Assembly: GCA_040389065.1 (NCBI GenBank) | Contig: JAZKAR010000010.1 | Location: forward strand, 1-49,478 | Reading direction: 5' to 3' | Source of the DNA: JAZKAR01 sp040389065 | GTDB taxonomy: Bacteria; Pseudomonadota; Gammaproteobacteria; Burkholderiales; Casimicrobiaceae | DNA: 49,478 nt | Shown: piece after piece, positions 43,628 through 49,478 of the stretch | How the letters are laid out: each line of letters opens with the position of its first letter | How positions within the stretch are numbered: the stretch's first letter is position 1 | The notes under the pieces: model-generated | The model's input: the letters and a program-made list of their open reading frames with translations, nothing else | Told to the model about the DNA's origin: nothing | The model's database searches: none | Made by a program: the position numbers and the translations under genes

Positions 43628-43647
43628 ATTCCCGCGCACACGGGAAT
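43628..43647. terminator. Bidirectional hairpin between convergent ispD and rsuA
   Basis: ATTCCCG-CGCACA-CGGGAAT lies between the ends of two converging genes. The sequence also resembles widespread CATTCCCGCG...CGCGGGAATG intergenic repeats. Confidence 0.65.
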
Positions 43648-44367
43648 TTAGGCAAGGCTATTTTTTTCCGCTTGTGTCAATTCTCGCCACTCGCCTTTTA
43701 ATACATCTTCAGGCAACGCAAAATCAGCAATCTTAATGCGATGCAAATGCTCAACACGATTACCCGCTGCCGCTACCATACGCTTCACCTGATGATACTT
43801 ACCTTCGGCAATCGTTAAATCAAGCGCATGTGCTTCTATATACTCACATGCAACAGCTTTTATAGGATGTGGGGCATCATGCAAGATAACGCCGCTCATT
43901 AATTGTTCAAGCATTTCTGGAATAATTGGATGCTTCGTTGTCACTCGATAGGTTTTTGATACATGCTTGCGAGGCGACATTAATGCATGAAGCCAGGCAC
44001 CATCATCGGTTAATAATAAAAGCCCAGTCGTATCATGATCAAGCCTTCCCACACACTGTATGCCTCTAATAATAAAAGGCGAAGGTAGTAATGAAAAAAT
44101 GCTTTCGTGGCATTGCGGTGAATGTGAACACTCAAAATGTTCGGGTTTATGCATGACAAGATAGAGTTTTTCGCGATATATCCACTCTGTATCATCTACT
44201 GTAAAAATCAAATTTTCTTTGGCGAGCTGCATCGTAGGGTCAGACACGATTTTCCCATTTACAGCAACGCGCTCGGCTTGTATTAAAAGTCGGCACTGCT
44301 TACGCGAGCCTAAACCTTGCGAATGCAATAAACGCTCAAACGAATCGTGTGTAGTTGTTTTTTTCAT
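43648..44367 (-). CDS. rsuA: 16S rRNA pseudouridine synthase (RsuA family)
   Basis: The 239-residue protein has an N-terminal S4 RNA-binding domain (SFERLLHSQGLGSRKQCRLL, residues 8-27). The RsuA/RluB-type catalytic core follows, with CVGRLDHDTTGLLLLTDDG (catalytic Asp, about 102-120), KTYRVTTKHPI, and EGKYHQVKRMVAAAGN near the end. RsuA modifies U516 of 16S rRNA; the short length and S4 domain favour RsuA over RluE. No clear ribosome binding site. Confidence 0.88.
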   Translation of the reverse strand: MKKTTTHDSFERLLHSQGLGSRKQCRLLIQAERVAVNGKIVSDPTMQLAKENLIFTVDDTEWIYREKLYLVMHKPEHFECSHSPQCHESIFSLLPSPFIIRGIQCVGRLDHDTTGLLLLTDDGAWLHALMSPRKHVSKTYRVTTKHPIIPEMLEQLMSGVILHDAPHPIKAVACEYIEAHALDLTIAEGKYHQVKRMVAAAGNRVEHLHRIKIADFALPEDVLKGEWRELTQAEKNSLA

Positions 44368-44498
44368 GCTTAATCAATCATGCGGTCAGAGATCTTAAAG
44401 GAGAGGGAATTTTCTGTTTAATCAAAACTATTATTCCGCACTCAGGTTAAGGCTAAAGTTTCAGTGTTAATTTACGAGAGTTAACATTCACTTCATTA

Positions 44499-44537
44499 TT
44501 ACATTTGACACAAATTAATTTTAAATGTTACATTTGA
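44499..44537 (+). promoter_or_regulatory. rpiR promoter with paired TTACATTTGA repeats
   Basis: TTGACA (44505-44510) and TTACAT (44528-44533) are 17 bases apart. TTACATTTGA occurs at 44499-44508 and again at 44528-44537, so one copy overlaps each promoter box; a plausible autoregulatory operator. Confidence 0.5.
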
Positions 44538-44565
44538 AACATAACAGCACCTGGTACTTATCCTT

Positions 44566-45462
44566 ATGGTTATGTCTCGCATTAATACGCACTTCAATAC
44601 GCTTTCAGATGAATTAAAACGTGCAGCTCGTTGGATTATGGATCATCCTGCTGAAGCGTGTTTTCTTTCTATGCGCGAACAAGCCCGTAGAGCCGAAGTG
44701 GTAGCCCCTACAATGATGCGGCTTGCTAAAGCTTTGGGGTTTGCTTCGTTTCCTGCCTTGCAAGAATCATTGCGAGGGGTAACTTCGTGGGGAAATGCCG
44801 ATTATTCAGATCATGCCAAAAAACTTCAAGCCGCAGCGCAGGAAACTGCCGAGCATCTTAATGCACTTGAATCGCTACAACGGAACAACTTAAACACGCT
44901 TCATCTATTAAACTCTGCCGAAAGCTTCGCCAGAATCGCCAGCCTGCTTCTCAACGCACGCTTTACCGCCTATTTAGGGTTACGCAGCAGCCATAGCGTA
45001 GCATTACATGCACATTATCTGCATCAACTATTAGTGGGGCGGGCAGTACTGCTAGATAACCATTATGGAATGCTAACAGAAGCAGTAGATGAGCTAGAGC
45101 CAGGTACTGTATTAATTATTATTGGCATTGCACCTTATTCACGTGAAACGGTAGAAATTGCTCAACGCGCTGCCGAACAAGGCGCTACGTTAATTGCGCT
45201 AACAGATTCTATACTTTCACCGCTTGCCCAAATCAGCCAGGAAACCTTGCTGTTTCACGCCGCCTCAAACTCATTTTTTCATTCGCTTGTAGCCGCCCAT
45301 GCCCTGATTGAACGCATGATGGCTGAGGTGGCGGTACAAGGGGGTGAGGCAGTTGTAAACCATATCCACAAACGGGAAACCGCCCTTCAAAAATCAAATA
45401 CCTACTGGTTAAAAACACGCTCAACAGCACCACGCCAGAAAAAATCTACTAAGGAAAAATAA
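44566..45462 (+). CDS. RpiR/MurR-family transcriptional regulator
   Basis: The 298-residue protein has the RpiR N-terminal helix-turn-helix (LSDELKRAARWIMDHPAEAC, then RRAEVVAPTMMRLAKALGFA, residues 10-70). A C-terminal SIS domain follows (AYLGLRSSHSVALHAHYLHQ, then VLIIIGIAPYSRETVEIAQR), which senses a phosphosugar or related ligand. The last 25 residues are basic. It is followed with no gap by the aminotransferase gene, so it probably controls that operon. Either ATG 44566 or ATG 44572 could start it. Confidence 0.9.
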   Translation: MVMSRINTHFNTLSDELKRAARWIMDHPAEACFLSMREQARRAEVVAPTMMRLAKALGFASFPALQESLRGVTSWGNADYSDHAKKLQAAAQETAEHLNALESLQRNNLNTLHLLNSAESFARIASLLLNARFTAYLGLRSSHSVALHAHYLHQLLVGRAVLLDNHYGMLTEAVDELEPGTVLIIIGIAPYSRETVEIAQRAAEQGATLIALTDSILSPLAQISQETLLFHAASNSFFHSLVAAHALIERMMAEVAVQGGEAVVNHIHKRETALQKSNTYWLKTRSTAPRQKKSTKEK

Positions 45463-46791
45463 ATGTCGCATATTATTCACCGCAACTTGCGTTTTACGCC
45501 TCCGGTTGCGGCTTCGGCTAACGGAATGTGGATCACTGATCAACAGGGCAAAACATATTTAGATGCTAGCGGGGGCGCTGCTGTCTCCTGCTTAGGGCAT
45601 GCTCACCCTGATGTGATTGCTGCGTTGCATAAACAAATTGATCACCTAGCCTATGCACATACCTCATTTTTCACTTCAGAAGTCGCTGAGGAACTCGCCG
45701 ACGTATTGGTAGCAGATGCACCCGCAGGTTTAAGCGAAGTCTATTTAGTATCCGGTGGATCAGAAGCGGTTGAAACTGCATTAAAGCTAGCACGACAATA
45801 TTTTGTTGAAACCGGCGAGCCTGAACGCAGTGTGTTTATTGCTCGGCGGCAAAGTTATCACGGCAATACATTAGGCGCCTTAGCCGTGGGAGGAAATGAA
45901 TGGAGACGCGCTCAGTTTGCACCGCTTTTGATGGATGTAGCACGCGTTTCGCCCTGCTATGAATACCGTGATCGTGCAGAAGATGAGTCACAAGAAGCCT
46001 ATACAGATCGTCTGATTGCAGAACTAGAAGCTAAAATCATTGAAGTCGGCCCCAAGCGTGTGATTGCTTTTGTAGCAGAAACAGTTGTAGGAGCAACAGC
46101 AGGCGCGGTACCGCCTACCCCTGGGTACTTTTTAAAAGTACGCGAACTATGTAATAAGTATGGCATTTTGTTGATTAGCGATGAAGTGATGTGCGGCATG
46201 GGCCGTACAGGCACCTTATACGGAGTTGAACAAGAAAATATTGCACCTGACTTAATCACCATTGCCAAAGGTTTAGGCGGGGGTTATCAACCGATTGGTG
46301 CTGTTTTAGCGCAAAAAAAGATAGTGGAAGCGTTACGCAGCCGCTCAGGGCTTTTTCAACATGGGCATACTTACCTGGGGCATCCGATTGCTGCCGCTGC
46401 TGCACTAGCAGTACAAAAGGTAATTAAGCGCGATGGCTTGCTTGATAATGTTAAAGTAAGAGGCGCGCAGTTAATGGCGTCGCTTCACACAGCATTTGAT
46501 GCGCACCCATATGTTGGTAATATACGTGGTCGCGGTCTGTTTGCAGGCGTTGAGTTGGTAAAAGATCGTTTAACAAAACAGCCTTTTGATTCTGAGCATA
46601 AACTTCACGCACGCATTAAAACTGAAGCCATGAAGAATGGGTTGATGGTTTACCCCATGGGTGGAACGATAGATGGGCGAAATGGTGATCATATTCTGCT
46701 AGCGCCGCCCTTTATAGCCACTGAACAAGACATTGAAGAAATTGTTTCTCGCCTGGTGGCGGCAGTTAATTCTGCAATTATTTCTGTTTGA
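45463..46791 (+). CDS. Class III (PLP-dependent) aminotransferase
   Basis: The 442-residue protein has the class III signatures: GGAAVSCLGHAHPDVIAAL, YLVSGGSEAVETALKLARQY (PLP phosphate region), the LLISDEVMCGMGRTGTLYG motif with the PLP Asp, and Lys in TIAKGLGGGYQPIGAVLA that forms the Schiff base. The family uses omega-amino groups (such as beta-alanine, GABA, taurine, or diaminopelargonate synthesis). The substrate cannot be read from sequence. AAGGAAAAATAA carries the ribosome binding site and the upstream stop, so it is co-transcribed with the RpiR gene. Confidence 0.92.
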   Translation: MSHIIHRNLRFTPPVAASANGMWITDQQGKTYLDASGGAAVSCLGHAHPDVIAALHKQIDHLAYAHTSFFTSEVAEELADVLVADAPAGLSEVYLVSGGSEAVETALKLARQYFVETGEPERSVFIARRQSYHGNTLGALAVGGNEWRRAQFAPLLMDVARVSPCYEYRDRAEDESQEAYTDRLIAELEAKIIEVGPKRVIAFVAETVVGATAGAVPPTPGYFLKVRELCNKYGILLISDEVMCGMGRTGTLYGVEQENIAPDLITIAKGLGGGYQPIGAVLAQKKIVEALRSRSGLFQHGHTYLGHPIAAAAALAVQKVIKRDGLLDNVKVRGAQLMASLHTAFDAHPYVGNIRGRGLFAGVELVKDRLTKQPFDSEHKLHARIKTEAMKNGLMVYPMGGTIDGRNGDHILLAPPFIATEQDIEEIVSRLVAAVNSAIISV

Positions 46792-46871
46792 CCTTAAAGA
46801 AATAATTTTTAAGGGATAATGATGAAGGTTCTTAAAAGCAAAAGATATCTCTCACGAAGCTAATCTATAGA

Positions 46872-46908
46872 TTCCCTCACTCTACCCTATCCCTCAAGAG
46901 GAGAGGGA
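46872..46908 (+). repeat. Dispersed palindromic intergenic repeat, copy D
   Basis: TTCCCTCACTCTACCCTATC then CCTCAAGAGGAGAGGGAA; a diverged relative of the copies near 33.3 and 34.7 kb, again in an intergenic position. Confidence 0.6.
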
Positions 46909-47046
46909 AACAGCATCAATAGCTTTGCTTAGATATGCGGATAGATTATGCCTCAAGGGATGAGATAAACTTGAAAAAATCGAATATTATTATCTCCAAA
47001 TTAAAGATTTCATAGAAGCGCTACTTTTTAAAGAAAAGGACACTTT

Positions 47047-47649
47047 ATGCCACGTATTCCCTATCTGCCAGCTGATATCAGTGAACCTAAAGACCTCGTT
47101 GACGCTATTCGTTTTCGCCGGGGTGGTTCCCTTTTAAATCTTGATCGCGAGTTACTGTATAGCCCTCCTTTTGCACGCGGCTGGAATATCTTCCTAAAAG
47201 AAGTAAGAGAAGGCCTCACGCTTTCTTCTAAATTGCGAGAGCTTGCTATCTGTGTAGTGGCTGTACTCAATGGTGCTGAATTTGAGTTTCATGTTCATGG
47301 GCCTGAATTTATTAAAGCAGGCGGTACCCAAACACAGGTAGATGCTTTACGGCAACTCGAAATTGCTAACGACACCGATGATTTATTTGATGATCTTGAG
47401 CGTGCAACAATACAACTCACCATTGAAATGACGCGCCAGGTAAACGTGAGCGAAGCTACGTTTCAAAATATTCAAAAACTTCTGCCTGAACATCAGCACG
47501 TAGTAGAACTTGTAGGGGTCATTGCTACGTATAATATGGTGTCACGATTTTTGGTAGCGCTTGATATTCAGCCTGATGCGCCTGAAAACCGTGCTAAAAA
47601 GATTGATACCGCATGGGGAACAGAAACGCTTTCAAAACCTGCGAATTGA
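47047..47649 (+). CDS. Carboxymuconolactone decarboxylase / AhpD-like protein
   Basis: The 200-residue protein fits the CMD family: LLYSPPFARGWNIFLKEVRE, then LSSKLRELAICVVAVLNGAEFEFHVHGPEF, where the ExxxH-type EFEFHVH helix replaces the CxxC of true AhpD peroxidases, and LLPEHQHVVELVGVIATYNMVSRFL. Such proteins are small helical hydrolases, decarboxylases or peroxidase-like enzymes, often of aromatic pathways. AAAGGACACTTT gives a good ribosome binding site. It may be cotranscribed with the acetoacetyl-CoA synthetase gene 100 bases downstream. Confidence 0.82.
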   Translation: MPRIPYLPADISEPKDLVDAIRFRRGGSLLNLDRELLYSPPFARGWNIFLKEVREGLTLSSKLRELAICVVAVLNGAEFEFHVHGPEFIKAGGTQTQVDALRQLEIANDTDDLFDDLERATIQLTIEMTRQVNVSEATFQNIQKLLPEHQHVVELVGVIATYNMVSRFLVALDIQPDAPENRAKKIDTAWGTETLSKPAN

Positions 47650-47749
47650 TAACTTGAATGGCTTGCATAGCCATTTTTAACCTCACCTTAGCAAAACACT
47701 CGACACACACACCTATAACTATAAAGCCCACTTTCTTGAGAAAGCTATC

Positions 47750-49478
47750 ATGACCGAATCTGTTGATAAACCTTTGTGGAGTCCATCAAAAATTGAGCGT
47801 GACCAATGTCAGATGACTGCATTTGCAAAAGCGTTAGAGCAAAAATATGATGACACGTTTTTTGTAGAATATTCTGATTTATGGGAATGGTCGGTTGAGA
47901 ACGCTGCAGAATTTTGGTCATTTTTCATGAAATGGGCAGGCGTCATTGCTGATCGAGGTGAAGGCCCCGTCATTATCGATGAGTATCTTATGAAGGGTGC
48001 TCAGTTCTTTCCCACTACGCAATTAAATTATGCTGAAAATTTATTGCGCCGATCAGATAATTCTGTGGCGATTGTTTTTCAAGCAGAAAACCAACCTGAG
48101 CGCACGTTAACCTGGCAAGAATTGAATCAGCAGGTTTCTTCTGTGCAGCAGTTTTTAAAAAGCCAAGGGGTCGGCATTGGTGACCACATTGCAGGTTTTG
48201 TAGCCAATACTCCTGAAACCATTATTGCCGCCTTAGCAACAGCTTCCTTAGGGGCTGTGTGGTCATCTGCTTCGCCTGATTTTGGCGTGCAAGGTATTTT
48301 AGATCGTTTCGGGCAAATAGCCCCTAAGATATTTTTTACTTCAGATGGTTATTTTTATAATGGAAAAACTATTTCTATTATGGATAAGGTGGAGGCTATT
48401 GTAGCTTCTCTACCTTCTGTGCAAGCTACAGTGATTTTGCCGTTGATCGGTAGCAATATTGATTTACAGACCTTTGAATCTCGCCAACAACCTATTTTCA
48501 ATTATAAAGACGTGCTGGTTACTTACCCACCTCAGGCGCTTGAATTTACACGCGTACCGTTTAACAGCCCCTTATATATTATGTTTTCATCGGGTACAAC
48601 AGGGGTGCCTAAATGTATTGTTCATGGTGTAGGCGGCACGCTCATTCAGCATTTAAAAGAGCATAAACTGCATTGCGATATTCGCCCCGGCGACCGGGTA
48701 TTTTACTTTACTACCTGTAGCTGGATGATGTGGAACTGGCTTATATCAGCCCTAGCTTCTGAAGCTACTTTAATGTTGTATGAAGGCTCGCCCTTTTACC
48801 CCAATGCCAATGTGTTATGGGATTACGCAGACCGTTGGTCATGCAGCCTGTTTGGAACCTCAGCTAAATATATTGATGCCTGCCGCAAAGCCGACATACA
48901 CCCAGGCAAAGAATTTAAGCTTGAACATTTGAAAATGATTACTTCTACTGGCTCGCCTCTATCAACTGAAGGGTTTGATTATGTATATGAGGCTATTAAG
49001 TCTACTGTGCATTTAGCTTCTATTTCAGGCGGTACTGATATCGTTTCGTGCTTTATGTTGGGCAACCCCTGGTCGCCTGTTTGGCGAGGCGAAATTCAAG
49101 GGCCTGGCCTTGGTTTAGCCATCGATTGCTTTAATGACAAAGGCCGCTCAGTAGAAGAAATCGGTGAACATGGTGAACTCGTTTGCACCCAGCCGTTTCC
49201 TTGTATGCCAATTGGTTTTTTTAACGATCCAGAGGGTGAAAAATATCGCGCCGCTTATTTTGAACGTTTCAACAATGTATGGTGCCATGGAGATTTTATT
49301 GAAATCACCGAACATCAAGGCATTATCATTTTAGGCCGCTCAGATGCTACGCTCAAACCTGGTGGTGTTCGTATTGGCACGGCTGAAATTTATCGTGAAG
49401 TTGAAAAACTCGATGAAGTGATCGAATCGATAGCGATTGGTCAGCAGTGGGATAACGACATTCGTATCGTTTTATTTG
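47750..49478 (+). CDS. Acetoacetyl-CoA synthetase (partial, runs off right edge)
   Basis: The frame is open for 576 codons from ATG 47750 to the window end. It begins with the ACAS-type N-terminal domain (KPLWSPSKIERDQCQMTAFA) and contains the adenylate-forming loop IMFSSGTTGVPKCIVHG (about 280-296), TCSWMMWNWLISALASEATL, SISGGTDIVSCF, and GRSDATLKPGGVRIGTAEIY near the edge. The pattern, especially SGGTDIVSCFMLGNP and the C-terminal GRSDATLKPGGVRIG, is that of acetoacetate-CoA ligase rather than acetyl-CoA synthetase. It activates acetoacetate with ATP and CoA for ketone-body or PHB turnover. Confidence 0.92.
   Translation, partial: MTESVDKPLWSPSKIERDQCQMTAFAKALEQKYDDTFFVEYSDLWEWSVENAAEFWSFFMKWAGVIADRGEGPVIIDEYLMKGAQFFPTTQLNYAENLLRRSDNSVAIVFQAENQPERTLTWQELNQQVSSVQQFLKSQGVGIGDHIAGFVANTPETIIAALATASLGAVWSSASPDFGVQGILDRFGQIAPKIFFTSDGYFYNGKTISIMDKVEAIVASLPSVQATVILPLIGSNIDLQTFESRQQPIFNYKDVLVTYPPQALEFTRVPFNSPLYIMFSSGTTGVPKCIVHGVGGTLIQHLKEHKLHCDIRPGDRVFYFTTCSWMMWNWLISALASEATLMLYEGSPFYPNANVLWDYADRWSCSLFGTSAKYIDACRKADIHPGKEFKLEHLKMITSTGSPLSTEGFDYVYEAIKSTVHLASISGGTDIVSCFMLGNPWSPVWRGEIQGPGLGLAIDCFNDKGRSVEEIGEHGELVCTQPFPCMPIGFFNDPEGEKYRAAYFERFNNVWCHGDFIEITEHQGIIILGRSDATLKPGGVRIGTAEIYREVEKLDEVIESIAIGQQWDNDIRIVLF

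Overview
The window is about 49.5 kb of a low-GC proteobacterial chromosome. A BpH3-type H-NS protein, a FecR/DUF6600 envelope protein, an SsuABC-type importer, a CysN-SUMT pair and a truncated PrpB together fit a betaproteobacterium, most likely Burkholderiales-like. This is an inference from protein families; there is no rRNA or tRNA in the window to settle it.

Layout. (1) 1-3.8 kb, minus strand: a gene running off the left edge encodes an HELGH metallopeptidase-like domain joined by a Gly/Ser linker to an EF-hand-like calcium module. It is translationally coupled to a small exported protein. Upstream lies a broken second copy of the linker/calcium module, cut by two abutting IS3-family fragments. 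(2) 3.8-8 kb: small regulatory and nucleoid genes. These are a 26-residue peptide under a promoter with phased repeats, an IHF-beta/HU-like protein, an RMF/CrpP-like protein, a DUF4143 ATPase whose start codon lies in a palindrome, a cold-shock protein, a zinc-ribbon protein and H-NS. (3) 8-24 kb: an accessory region rich in mobile debris. It holds a frameshifted lipoprotein, an IS4 element inside an IS6 remnant, and a GC-richer LysR / MBL-fold / truncated prpB block ending at a serine recombinase. It also holds AraC-YdcZ and TauE transport genes, pxpBC without pxpA, a DUF6600 protein between IS6 ends, a MITE-like element, and a Tn3-family end with a resolvase remnant next to a HAD phosphatase. 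A His-rich exported peptide closes the region. (4) 24.8-33.9 kb: metallophosphoesterase, a kidney-type glutaminase with ankyrin repeats, a sulfonate/nitrate-type ABC importer, cysN, the SUMT gene and a CBS protein. (5) 34.9-49.5 kb: mostly housekeeping. The genes are ilvD, a CinA/MoaB-like protein, fliW, a cN-I-type 5'-nucleotidase with a QPV-repeat tail, an MFS transporter, thyA, ispD, rsuA, an RpiR regulator with a class III aminotransferase, a carboxymuconolactone-decarboxylase-like protein, and acetoacetyl-CoA synthetase running off the right edge.

Links between genes. The 5'-nucleotidase, MFS and thyA genes overlap by single codons and look like one operon joining nucleotide turnover, transport and dTMP synthesis. 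The ssuABC-type genes diverge from cysN-SUMT, which groups sulfur import with sulfate activation and siroheme synthesis. RpiR and the aminotransferase are adjacent with no spacer.

The most unusual parts are the metallopeptidase/calcium-module locus with its duplicated, frameshifted cassette, the palindrome over the ATPase start codon, the QPV-tailed nucleotidase, the His-rich exported peptide, and the nested short inverted-repeat elements between 21.3 and 23.6 kb.
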